Of a DNA stretch of 64,000 nucleotides, positions 1 through 7,747 are shown one piece after another. How positions within the stretch are numbered: position 1 is the first letter of the stretch; each line of letters opens with the position of its first letter. Below the pieces are notes generated by a model. The model saw only the letters and a program-made list of their open reading frames with translations. It made no database searches and had not been told where the DNA came from. The DNA is from Flavobacterium hiemivividum. GTDB lineage: Bacteria > Bacteroidota > Bacteroidia > Flavobacteriales > Flavobacteriaceae. Position numbers and translations under genes: made by a program. Where the stretch lies: positions 310,001-374,000 of the forward strand of contig NZ_SMFO01000002.1 in the NCBI RefSeq assembly GCF_004349145.1. Direction: 5' to 3'.

Positions 1-32
1 TTATTACTTAAAAACAATTAAAAAAATAAGAT

Positions 33-1727
33 ATGTCAGATGATAAAAAAGTAATTTTCTCAATGTCAAAATTGAGTAAAACGTACTCAAGTAGTGATAA
101 ACAAGTATTAAAGAATATATATTTAAGTTTCTTTTATGGGGCTAAAATTGGAATCTTAGGTCTTAATGGATCTGGAAAATCATCTTTATTAAAAATAATT
201 GCTGGTGTTGATAAAAACTATCAGGGAGATGTTGTATTTGCACCGGGATATTCAGTTGGATATTTAGAACAAGAACCAATTCTTGACGATAGTAAAACGG
301 TTATCGAAATTGTTCGTGAAGGTGTTGCTGAAACGATGGCTGTTTTAGAAGAATACAACAAAATTAACGATTTGTTTGGTCTTCCAGAAAACTATGAAGA
401 TGCGGACAAGATGGACAAACTAATGGACCGTCAGGCGGCATTACAAGACAAAATCGATGCATTAGGAGCTTGGGAAATTGACACCAAATTAGAAATTGCA
501 ATGGATGCTTTACGTACGCCAGATGCAGATACACCTATAAAAAACCTTTCTGGAGGAGAACGTCGTCGTGTGGCTTTATGTCGTTTGTTATTGCAACAAC
601 CTGATGTTTTGCTTCTTGATGAGCCTACGAATCACTTGGATGCAGAAAGTGTATTGTGGTTAGAGCAACATTTAGCACAATATGCAGGAACAGTAATCGC
701 TGTAACGCATGATAGATACTTCTTAGACAATGTAGCGGGTTGGATTTTAGAGTTAGATAGAGGAGAAGGTATTCCATGGAAAGGAAACTATTCTTCTTGG
801 TTAGACCAAAAATCAAGCAGAATGGCTCTTGAAGAAAAAGTAGCTTCTAAACGTAGAAAAAACTTAGAACGTGAGTTGGACTGGGTTCGTCAAGGTGCCA
901 AAGGACGTCAAACGAAACAAAAAGCGCGTTTACAGAACTACGATAAAATGCTTAATGAAGATCAAAAAGCATTAGACGAGAAATTAGAAATTTATATTCC
1001 TAATGGACCACGTTTAGGTACTAATGTAATCGAAGCTAAAGGAGTTGCTAAAGCATATGGAGACAAATTATTATATGATAATTTGAACTTTACCTTGCCA
1101 CAAGCTGGAATTGTTGGAATCATCGGACCAAACGGTGCTGGTAAATCGACAATTTTCAGAATGATCATGGGCGAAGAAAAACCAGATGCAGGTGAATTTG
1201 TTATTGGTGATACAGTAAAAATCGCTTATGTTGATCAAGCGCACTCCAATATTAATCCAGATAAATCGATTTGGGAAAATTTCTGTGATGGTCAAGAATT
1301 AATTATGATGGGCGGTCGCCAAGTAAATTCTCGTGCTTATTTAAGTCGTTTCAACTTTGGAGGAAGTGATCAAAACAAAAAAGTTTCAACATTATCTGGA
1401 GGAGAGCGTAACCGCTTACACCTTGCGATGACTTTGAAAGAAGAAGGTAACGTTTTATTACTGGATGAGCCTACCAATGACTTGGATATTAATACTCTTC
1501 GTGCTTTAGAGGAAGGTCTGGATAATTTTGCAGGCTGTGCTGTGGTGATTTCTCACGACAGATGGTTCTTAGATAGAATTTGTACACACATTCTTGCCTT
1601 TGAAGGAAATTCTGAAGTTTATTATTTTGAAGGTGGTTTCTCTGAATATGAAGAAAATAAGAAAAAACGTTTAGGTGGGGATTTAACTCCAAAACGTTTG
1701 AAATACAGAAAACTAATAAGAGGATAA
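33..1727 (+). CDS. ettA: Energy-dependent translational throttle protein EttA (ABC-F ATPase)
   Basis: This 564-residue soluble protein has two ABC nucleotide-binding domains and no membrane segments, as expected of ABC-F proteins that act at the ribosomal E site. The first Walker A, GLNGSGKS, lies at residues 43-50. The first signature is LSGGERRR, followed by LLLDEPTNHLD. The second half repeats this with GPNGAGKST, LSGGERNR and LLLDEPTNDLD. Between the halves lies the charged, Arg/Lys-rich linker typical of the family. The length matches bacterial EttA (about 555-565). EttA gates entry into elongation according to the ATP/ADP ratio; that role is taken from the family. The gene ends just before a strong hairpin terminator and appears to be transcribed alone, although its upstream region is cut by the window edge. 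Confidence 0.95.
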   Translation: MSDDKKVIFSMSKLSKTYSSSDKQVLKNIYLSFFYGAKIGILGLNGSGKSSLLKIIAGVDKNYQGDVVFAPGYSVGYLEQEPILDDSKTVIEIVREGVAETMAVLEEYNKINDLFGLPENYEDADKMDKLMDRQAALQDKIDALGAWEIDTKLEIAMDALRTPDADTPIKNLSGGERRRVALCRLLLQQPDVLLLDEPTNHLDAESVLWLEQHLAQYAGTVIAVTHDRYFLDNVAGWILELDRGEGIPWKGNYSSWLDQKSSRMALEEKVASKRRKNLERELDWVRQGAKGRQTKQKARLQNYDKMLNEDQKALDEKLEIYIPNGPRLGTNVIEAKGVAKAYGDKLLYDNLNFTLPQAGIVGIIGPNGAGKSTIFRMIMGEEKPDAGEFVIGDTVKIAYVDQAHSNINPDKSIWENFCDGQELIMMGGRQVNSRAYLSRFNFGGSDQNKKVSTLSGGERNRLHLAMTLKEEGNVLLLDEPTNDLDINTLRALEEGLDNFAGCAVVISHDRWFLDRICTHILAFEGNSEVYYFEGGFSEYEENKKKRLGGDLTPKRLKYRKLIRG

Positions 1728-1754
1728 TATCAATTTGTTTTCGATATTTACAAA

Positions 1755-1784
1755 AGAGGATGCTTCGCGGCATCCTCTTTTTTT
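1755..1784. terminator. Bidirectional hairpin terminator after ettA
   Basis: A perfect 9-bp stem, AGAGGATGC with GCATCCTCT, encloses a six-base loop (TTCGCG). It is followed by a run of T on the plus strand, and A residues precede it for the minus strand. It lies between two convergent genes and can serve both. Confidence 0.9.
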
Positions 1785-1803
1785 ATGCATAACTAGCTTA
1801 AAT

Positions 1804-2745
1804 TTATTTGTTTTTCAATAGCTGTTTGATTTCTCTTTTGGACATTTCTTTTGTTATGATAGATTCGTTGTAATCAACTGTGAAGCTATTTTTAGGGATT
1901 ATTTTGATTGCTCCTGCTGCAGTATAAAAGTAAGGAGTTAAATATACGTGCGGAGTTTTAGATGCTCTTAAAGATTTAGAGCTTTCAAACATTCGATTTT
2001 TATCGAAATAGTAAATGCTAAAGTGTAAAATATAATTTTCATTATTGAAATTTGCCAATGTCCCCAACATGGTGTTAGGATATACAATATCTCCTAATTT
2101 TACCTTGAAACTGTCTTTTTTAAATCCGCTGTAACTGGCATAAGTTCCGTCTTCGTGTTCGATTTGAATACTATTGGTCTTGCTTGTATAAAGCATCTTA
2201 GTAATAGTGTCATTTTGAAATTCATTTTTAAGGTTAACAACTATTCCTTTTCGCATAGCAAAAACGGAATCAACTGTTTTACTATTTGTAGAATATGATT
2301 TCCAACTTTCAGGTTTTTCGGCCCCAAAATACTTTTCATTCAAATTGCTACTTTCATAAATAGTAATTTGCGTTCCTTTTTTAAACGGAAGTAAATATTG
2401 AAATAAACGATCTACTTTTGGTTCTGAATTTCCAAAAGCATAAGAAGTTTTATAGCCGTAACCAATTCCCAGTTCGCCATTGGTAGGCTTAAGTGACAAT
2501 AGTCTTCCTGAATTACCTTCTACAACTTGTTCATGATGTAGCGAAGTACTAGTATTACTCAAGCTATTAAACTCCATTTTCACAGTATAACTTCCCGGTT
2601 TGTTTTTCGTATAAAAAAAATCTACACTTTTATTGTCATTTCGAACCGAAGTTACTTCGACAGTACGGTCTTGAGCTTGTAACGGAGTAGCGCAACTTAC
2701 TACAATTAGAATTATAGAAGTAATTAATTGGTAATGATTTTTCAT
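1804..2745 (-). CDS. Secreted M23/LytM-like protein, probably catalytically dead
   Basis: This 313-residue protein starts with a signal peptide whose hydrophobic core ends near a possible lipobox (VSCATP) and a QAQ cleavage-like site, so it is exported. The C-terminal half resembles the M23 (LytM) peptidase fold: a VFAMRKGIVV segment corresponds to the usual 'A..dG.V', then IEHEDGTYASYSGF, then KVKLGDIVYPNTMLGTL, then YILHFSIYY where M23 enzymes have HLHFEI. The first zinc ligands (H...D before the 'A..dG.V' strand) are not visible, and only one His of the HxH pair remains. It may therefore bind peptidoglycan or regulate another hydrolase rather than cut. The C-terminus is a basic tail. It stands alone, convergent with ettA. 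The fold assignment is fairly secure and the loss of activity is inferred. Confidence 0.7.
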   Translation of the reverse strand: MKNHYQLITSIILIVVSCATPLQAQDRTVEVTSVRNDNKSVDFFYTKNKPGSYTVKMEFNSLSNTSTSLHHEQVVEGNSGRLLSLKPTNGELGIGYGYKTSYAFGNSEPKVDRLFQYLLPFKKGTQITIYESSNLNEKYFGAEKPESWKSYSTNSKTVDSVFAMRKGIVVNLKNEFQNDTITKMLYTSKTNSIQIEHEDGTYASYSGFKKDSFKVKLGDIVYPNTMLGTLANFNNENYILHFSIYYFDKNRMFESSKSLRASKTPHVYLTPYFYTAAGAIKIIPKNSFTVDYNESIITKEMSKREIKQLLKNK

Positions 2746-3195
2746 TTATATTTAAATTTAGCTTGGTTTTTTCTAGTAGGTTACGAATGAGATTAGATTA
2801 AAAATTTCCTTGTATCCGTAAACAATTAAAACTAGAAATTATATTACGCACACATCACACACATTCTAATGATGTATGGTAGGATAAGTAAATTTAGGAA
2901 AATATTAGAATTAAGTGTAAGAAAAAGATTCTTTTATTGACTTAAAACAATTAATTTGAGGGAGTCCTTGTTGAATTGAAAAAAAACAAGGTTCAGGGAT
3001 AAATAATTAATTTATCTGAAGATCTTTAAATACAGGAAATTAGGGAGTGTATCATTTCAGCATTTTTTATAACAACAAAGGGATGCCCATTTCGGCATCC
3101 TTATTATGTTGCATTTACAATTATATTCAGTGGTTTTTAGGATTTAATCTATGCGGATTAAAATCACATTTTCAATCACTTTAATTATAGGTGGT
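2746..3195. other. 450-bp gene-free stretch with two hairpins
   Basis: This AT-rich interval separates the M23-like gene from a 42-codon gene, both on the minus strand. I see no coding frame. It contains a stem CCTTGTT (2966-2972) with AACAAGG (2985-2991) across a poly-A-rich loop, flanked by two AATTAATTT-type words. It also contains the terminator-like hairpin at 3080-3101, listed separately. Confidence 0.6.
3080..3102 (-). terminator. Hairpin terminator of the 42-codon membrane gene
   Basis: The stem GGATGCC (3081-3087) with GGCATCC (3094-3100) has a six-base loop. Read on the minus strand it follows the small membrane-protein gene by about 95 bases and is followed by a T-rich stretch. 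It shares the GGATGC/GCATCC stem core with the ettA terminator. Confidence 0.6.
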
Positions 3196-3324
3196 TTATT
3201 TCTTTTTCTTGTCGTTGTTCATTAAAAGCAAAACAGTAGCTACTAAGGCTAGACATACAAAACCAAACCCAAAAACAATAATTATCGAACCGCTATCCCA
3301 AGTAATAAGTGCTATATTTTTCAT
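3196..3324 (-). CDS. Small single-pass membrane protein, 42 residues
   Basis: The minus strand carries an intact 43-codon frame from ATG at 3324 to TAA at 3196. The product has a short polar start (MKNIALITWDSGS), about 22 hydrophobic residues (one membrane span) and the charged tail MNNDKKKK, so it should sit in the inner membrane with its C-terminus inside by the positive-inside rule. A terminator-like hairpin follows it. I do not recognise a family and no function can be inferred. The clean membrane-plus-lysine-tail design and the isolated terminator make a real gene likely. Confidence 0.6.
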   Translation of the reverse strand: MKNIALITWDSGSIIIVFGFGFVCLALVATVLLLMNNDKKKK

Positions 3325-3399
3325 GTATATTTTAAATTAAAAATCAAAAATATAGATTTTGAAAGTGATGTAATATGATAAAAATCAGTAAATCGAAAT

Positions 3400-3840
3400 T
3401 TATACTAAAAATTTTACTTTTAGTTCGGGAGTTGGGATCATACAACTCTCTTTTTTACCATACCATTTGTATCTGTTTCTAGCAATCCAATCGTATATTA
3501 TGTCACTAAATGAGTTGGGTAAAAACTTAAATAGTGCTAGTAAACTATAGAAAGAGCCAAGTTTAGAAGCAATTTCTAAAGCCGCTTCCGATTTGTAGTA
3601 ATAAGCTATTCCAGGTTCGTAAAGTATTATACTATCTGTATTTTGTTGGTCTACTCCAATGTGCTTACATATTTCCACTCCCAAATCAGATTGTAAAGCA
3701 ACAAAACGAAATAGATCTTTTTTATCGTGTTTTATGATTAATTGTACCGCCGAATTACACAAATTACAAACGCCATCAAAAAGGATAATTTTTTTTTCTT
3801 TAGGTATCTTTAATAGTGACGGAGAAATCTCTTTTGACAT
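3400..3840 (-). CDS. Thiol-disulfide oxidoreductase, DCC family (DUF393)
   Basis: The product of 146 residues belongs to the DCC family, named for the motif DxxCxxC. Here it reads DGVCNLC with Asp22, Cys25 and Cys28, right after the first beta strand (KKIILF). Family members have a thioredoxin-like fold and are thought to handle thiol-disulfide exchange; substrates are mostly unknown. I chose ATG 3840 (MSKEISPS) rather than an in-frame ATG nine codons upstream, because the upstream stretch runs into an intergenic inverted repeat and does not look coding. It is downstream of mutS2 on the same strand, with the repeat in between. Confidence 0.85.
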   Translation of the reverse strand: MSKEISPSLLKIPKEKKIILFDGVCNLCNSAVQLIIKHDKKDLFRFVALQSDLGVEICKHIGVDQQNTDSIILYEPGIAYYYKSEAALEIASKLGSFYSLLALFKFLPNSFSDIIYDWIARNRYKWYGKKESCMIPTPELKVKFLV

Positions 3841-3866
3841 ATTTAGTAGTATTAATTTAACTTTCA

Positions 3867-3964
3867 TTGCGAGGCACGAAGCAATAGCATAACGTATATA
3901 AACAACAAAAATTCTTTACTAGGTTTGTCGATGTACTCTAGTGAGTTTGCTTCGTTCCTCGCAA
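3867..3964. repeat. REP-like inverted repeat pair
   Basis: Two 18-bp arms, TTGCGAGGCACGAAGCAA (3867-3884) and TTGCTTCGTTCCTCGCAA (3947-3964), are reverse complements with a single mismatch, separated by 62 bases. The GC-rich arms stand out from the AT-rich surroundings. The element fills the gap between mutS2 and the DCC gene and looks like a dispersed intergenic repeat (REP/BIME type). Confidence 0.7.
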
Positions 3965-3987
3965 AGACGCTATATCCTGAACACTGA

Positions 3988-6156
3988 TTACTTCTTCTTC
4001 ATCGCTTCCACCAGTTCCAGTTCATCTAAGCTGACTTTCGAGGTAAACATGCCGTAATTTACAGTTGCTTTATTCTTTTCTATACTGTCAATACTTCCCA
4101 CAGCTTTTCCGTCGAGCATGCGCACACGATCACCTACTCTTAAAATAGCCTTTACTTTTTCGACTACGGGTTTTAGCTTCTTTTCCTTCTTTTCTTTCCT
4201 AATTTCCTCTACATGAACCGTCACTTCGGCAACGACTTCTTTCTTCTTGGCTACGATAGCTTTGGCTTCTTTCGGAGTGGCTTTCTTGCGTTTTGAATTC
4301 TCAATTTCGATGATTTTCAAAAACTCACCAATAAGGTCTTTTTTACTTTTATTATTAAAATATTTCTCGGCAATGTCTTCAATTTTCTGGCCTATGTAAA
4401 TTGTTTTTTGATTACTGTCATACAATTCCTGATAGCTTTCTAGTTTTTGTTTGATTTTGACATTGATCGTTTCCATTTTCTTTCCTTCCTCACGCGCTTT
4501 GGTTTCTTCTTCTTTTAGCGTTTGTGAAGTCTTTTCCATCTTTGAGCGTTCCTTTTGTAAGGTCGCAATGGTTTTGTCAAAACGCACTTTTCCAACTTCA
4601 ATTTTTTTCTTAGCACGATTGATTAGACTAAAAGGAATTCCATTTTTTAGAGCAACTTCAAAAGTAAAAGAACTTCCTGCTTGGCCTAATGCCAACTTAT
4701 ACATAGGCTCCAATGATTTTTCATCAAACATCATATTAGCATTCGTCGCAAAAGGCAACTCATTGGCTAGAATTTTTAGATTCGAATAATGAGTTGTTAT
4801 TATTCCAAAAGCTTCCCTATGGTAAAATTCTTCGAGGAAAATTTCAGCCAAAGCACCACCCAGTTCTGGGTCAGAACCTGTACCAAATTCATCAATCAAG
4901 AACATCGTTTTCTTATTGCACTTCTTTAAGAAGTAGTTCATGTTCTTTAGTCGGTAACTGTATGTACTTAGGTGATTTTCAATAGATTGATTGCCTCCAA
5001 TATCTGTAAGTATTCTATCGAACAGAAAAGTCTCAGAGCGTTCATGCACTGGAATCAACATTCCAGACTGCAACATCAATTGGAGTAATCCAACTGTTTT
5101 TAAAGATATTGTTTTACCACCAGCATTAGGTCCAGAAATCACAATTATTCTGTTTTCTTGCTTCAGTTCAATGGTTTGCGGATGCGTAATTTGCTTCTTT
5201 TGTTTGTTGTTTAAATACAAAATAGGATGGTAGGCATCTCTAAAATAAAGACGTCTTTCTTCCGTAATCGTAGGCATTATACCATTGATTCGATTCGCAT
5301 ATTTTGCTTTGGCAGCAATAACATCAATATCACTAAGGAAATCCTGATATTGGATTAATAAGGGCAGAAACGGACGAATATCATTTGATAATTGTTTTAA
5401 AATTCGCGTAATTTCTTCGGCCTCTTCGTATTCTAAATTACTTAATTCACGAGAATATTTCAAGGTTGCTTCTGGCTCGATATAGGCGATACTTCCTGTT
5501 TTTGAACTTCCTAAAATGGATCCTTTAACCTTACGACGGTACATCGCTAGAACCGCCAAAACTCTGCGGTTTTGAACGAAACTTTCCTTGATATCATCCA
5601 AATAACCCAAACTGTTGTATTGTGTCAATGCCACACCAAAACTCTGGTTGACTTTTCCGCGAATTAAATTGATATCTCTACGAATATTTAATAATTCTGG
5701 AGAAGCATTGTCTTTTATTTCACCATATTTATCAACGATCGCATCAACAGAAGTGATAATTTCCTTGGTAAACTCAACTTCTAAAGCTCTGGTATTTAGG
5801 TGAGGGTAATAGTCATCGAATTTTTTGAAATAAGTCAATAAAAAATTCACCGTTGAAGACAAGGTGGCGATTTTTCTAAAACTACCTACTTCAAGAAAGC
5901 TATCCTCTATTGCCAGAAATTTAATTTCGTGAGTTATAGCATCAAAACCATGATTTGGAATCGCATTGTTATTTTGAAAGGAAGAAACATATTCAGATGT
6001 TTGCAATAAAGCTTGCATCAAGGTTTCTTTGTCTCTAAAAGGTGTGATTTCTAGTGCTTTTTGTTTCCCAATGTCGGTATTACAGATCTCTGAAATAGTT
6101 TCGAGAACGGTTGGGAATTGTAAATCTTGTAAGGTCTTTTCGGTAATGGATATCAT
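3988..6156 (-). CDS. mutS2: MutS2 family ATPase, short form without Smr domain
   Basis: This 722-residue protein has the MutS2 layout: an N-terminal helical core, an ABC-type ATPase with Walker A GPNAGGKT near residue 343, the Walker B-like segment MFLIDEFGTGSDP, and a long coiled coil (TLQKERSKMEKTSQTL region). The protein ends in a KOW-like segment (LRVGDRVRMLDGKAVG) and stops at VEAMKKK. The Smr endonuclease domain found at the end of longer MutS2 proteins (about 780-800 residues) is absent. MutS2 suppresses recombination or rescues stalled or collided ribosomes in other bacteria; without Smr, nuclease activity is unlikely here. It is divergent from ung across a 113-bp gap. Confidence 0.92.
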   Translation of the reverse strand: MISITEKTLQDLQFPTVLETISEICNTDIGKQKALEITPFRDKETLMQALLQTSEYVSSFQNNNAIPNHGFDAITHEIKFLAIEDSFLEVGSFRKIATLSSTVNFLLTYFKKFDDYYPHLNTRALEVEFTKEIITSVDAIVDKYGEIKDNASPELLNIRRDINLIRGKVNQSFGVALTQYNSLGYLDDIKESFVQNRRVLAVLAMYRRKVKGSILGSSKTGSIAYIEPEATLKYSRELSNLEYEEAEEITRILKQLSNDIRPFLPLLIQYQDFLSDIDVIAAKAKYANRINGIMPTITEERRLYFRDAYHPILYLNNKQKKQITHPQTIELKQENRIIVISGPNAGGKTISLKTVGLLQLMLQSGMLIPVHERSETFLFDRILTDIGGNQSIENHLSTYSYRLKNMNYFLKKCNKKTMFLIDEFGTGSDPELGGALAEIFLEEFYHREAFGIITTHYSNLKILANELPFATNANMMFDEKSLEPMYKLALGQAGSSFTFEVALKNGIPFSLINRAKKKIEVGKVRFDKTIATLQKERSKMEKTSQTLKEEETKAREEGKKMETINVKIKQKLESYQELYDSNQKTIYIGQKIEDIAEKYFNNKSKKDLIGEFLKIIEIENSKRKKATPKEAKAIVAKKKEVVAEVTVHVEEIRKEKKEKKLKPVVEKVKAILRVGDRVRMLDGKAVGSIDSIEKNKATVNYGMFTSKVSLDELELVEAMKKK

Positions 6157-6181
6157 TTTATACGGTACGTTCTAAAAGGCT

Positions 6182-6189
6182 CAAAGTTA
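6182..6189 (-). promoter_or_regulatory. -7 box of mutS2 promoter
   Basis: The minus strand reads TAACTTTG, an exact match to the Bacteroidota TAnnTTTG -7 element, 26 bases upstream of the mutS2 start codon. Confidence 0.5.
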
Positions 6190-6269
6190 CAAAGTTTCCC
6201 ACTAAAAACGGTTTACTTTTTTGTGTAGTTTGCGAAAAACTTTGCGAACTTTGCACTTAAAAATATTCT

Positions 6270-6962
6270 ATGCAAATCAACCTTAAGCCCGAATGGCAAA
6301 CCCTTTTGGCCGACGAAATTCAGAAACCTTATTTTAATGAATTAGCGGTGATCGTGGAGGAGGAATACAAGATTCACGCCTGTTATCCGCCAAAAGAGTT
6401 GATTTTTGCAGCTTTTAATCGCTGTTCATTTTCAGATGTGAAAGTAGTGATTATTGGTCAAGATCCGTATCATGGAACTGGAGAGGCTAATGGCTTGTCT
6501 TTCTCGGTGAATGATGGAGTAAGAATTCCGCCTTCGTTGCGTAATATTTTCAAGGAAATCAGTGCCGATTTTGACCATATTTTTTTGCCAACATCGGGTA
6601 ATTTAGAAACCTGGGCTGAGCAAGGTGTTTTACTGCTAAATGCTTCGCTAACCGTTAGAAAAGACAGTCCAAACAGTCATAAACATTTGAAATGGAATCT
6701 ATTTACAGATGGTGTAATTCAAAAAATTTCTGAAGAAAAGGACAATGTAATATTTATGCTTTGGGGCGGATTTGCTCATAAAAAAGGAGCTAAAATTGAT
6801 AGAAATAAGCATTTAGTTTTAGAATCGGGTCATCCCTCACCGATGAGTGCTAATCAAGGAAAATGGTTTGGAAATAAGCATTTCACTAAAGCAAATTCGT
6901 ATTTGAGGGATAATAAAAAAAAAGAGATTGATTGGATTTTCAATAATGGAAGTCTTTTTTAA
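6270..6962 (+). CDS. ung: Uracil-DNA glycosylase (family 1)
   Basis: The 230-residue protein removes uracil from DNA at the first step of base excision repair. The water-activating motif GQDPYHG is at residues 63-69 with catalytic Asp65. The uracil-binding and DNA-intercalation segment HPSPMSANQGKWFGNKHF, including the catalytic His, is intact. VIFMLWGGFAHKKG matches the conserved strand before it. Length is normal for Ung. Upstream, TTTGCGAACTTTGC (6241-6254) is a word that recurs in the hisG-hisD spacer. The gene is divergent from mutS2, and both neighbours concern genome maintenance. Confidence 0.97.
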   Translation: MQINLKPEWQTLLADEIQKPYFNELAVIVEEEYKIHACYPPKELIFAAFNRCSFSDVKVVIIGQDPYHGTGEANGLSFSVNDGVRIPPSLRNIFKEISADFDHIFLPTSGNLETWAEQGVLLLNASLTVRKDSPNSHKHLKWNLFTDGVIQKISEEKDNVIFMLWGGFAHKKGAKIDRNKHLVLESGHPSPMSANQGKWFGNKHFTKANSYLRDNKKKEIDWIFNNGSLF

Positions 6963-7091
6963 TAGACCTTTAAAATACTATAAGTTGATATTTATATTCA
7001 TTTACAGTTCGTTAAGCAAAAAATAATCATGTGTTCTAACAAAATTCAATTTATTTTTCCTTAAATTTATGGATAACTAAAACTAACCTAT

Positions 7092-7526
7092 ATGACTGTA
7101 GATCAAATATTAAAAGAGAAAGGGCATGAAGTTTATTCAATAGTTTCCACTATTACGGTTTATGAAGCTTTAAGAATAATGGGCGAAAAAAACGTGGGAG
7201 CAATTCTGGTGATCGAAGATGATGTTTTAAAAGGAATTTTATCCGAAAGAGATTACGCGAGAAAAATCGTTTTGAAAGACAAAGCTTCCAAAGATACCTT
7301 TGTTCATGAAATTATGGGCGAGGAGATTATTAGTGTAAAACCAACGGATAACATCGAATATTGTATGGATTTAATCACCAATAAAAGAGTTAGACATCTA
7401 CCTGTTTTATTAGATGAAAAAGTTGTTGGTATAGTCTCTATTGGTGATGTGGTTAAATCAATTATTGAATTACAAAAAAATACGATTGATCACTTAGATT
7501 CTTATATCCACGGTACTAAAGCTTAA
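7092..7526 (+). CDS. CBS-domain pair protein
   Basis: This 144-residue cytoplasmic protein consists of little more than a tandem pair of CBS motifs: VSTITVYEALRIMGEKNVGAILV and the following GILSERDYARKIV, then ISVKPTDNIEYCMDLITNKRVRHLPV with GIVSIGDVVKSI. Such stand-alone pairs bind adenine nucleotides or related ligands and often act as energy sensors. No effector domain is attached, so its partner is unknown. It is followed 35 bases later by a small membrane gene on the same strand and may be cotranscribed with it. Confidence 0.88.
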   Translation: MTVDQILKEKGHEVYSIVSTITVYEALRIMGEKNVGAILVIEDDVLKGILSERDYARKIVLKDKASKDTFVHEIMGEEIISVKPTDNIEYCMDLITNKRVRHLPVLLDEKVVGIVSIGDVVKSIIELQKNTIDHLDSYIHGTKA

Positions 7527-7561
7527 TTATACCTAAATTTATAATAACCTAGCGAAATACT

Positions 7562-7747
7562 ATGGCAACAATCATTCTTTCTATTGTACTTCTAGCTATT
7601 GCAATTGCTGGAATTGCCATCAAACTGCTGGTGAAAAAAAACGGTAGTTTTTCAGGTACTTGTAGTAGTAATAATCCATTGTTGCAAGGCGATGGGGAGT
7701 CATGTGGTATTTGTGGCGCTAGACCGCAGGAAAAATGTAAATCTTAA
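7562..7747 (+). CDS. Small four-cysteine membrane protein beside the Na+-NQR locus (NqrM-like candidate)
   Basis: The 61-residue product has one N-terminal membrane span (about residues 3-24), a basic KKN stop, and a tail with exactly four cysteines: Cys34 (SGTC), Cys48 and Cys51 (SCGIC) and Cys59 (EKCKS). This is the architecture of NqrM/DUF539, the iron-delivery protein needed to mature Na+-NQR, although cysteine spacing differs from the proteobacterial form. Its stop codon overlaps the stop of convergent apbE, the flavin transferase of the same enzyme. The membrane topology and cysteines are seen; the NQR maturation role is inferred from architecture and position. It could also be an unrelated metal-binding peptide. 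Confidence 0.75.
   Translation: MATIILSIVLLAIAIAGIAIKLLVKKNGSFSGTCSSNNPLLQGDGESCGICGARPQEKCKS

Noticed and set aside
2960..2995. CCTTGTT/AACAAGG hairpin as a terminator of the M23-like gene's neighbour
   Set aside because: It lies upstream of the M23-like gene on its strand and has no T tract; role unclear, so only noted in the gap entry.
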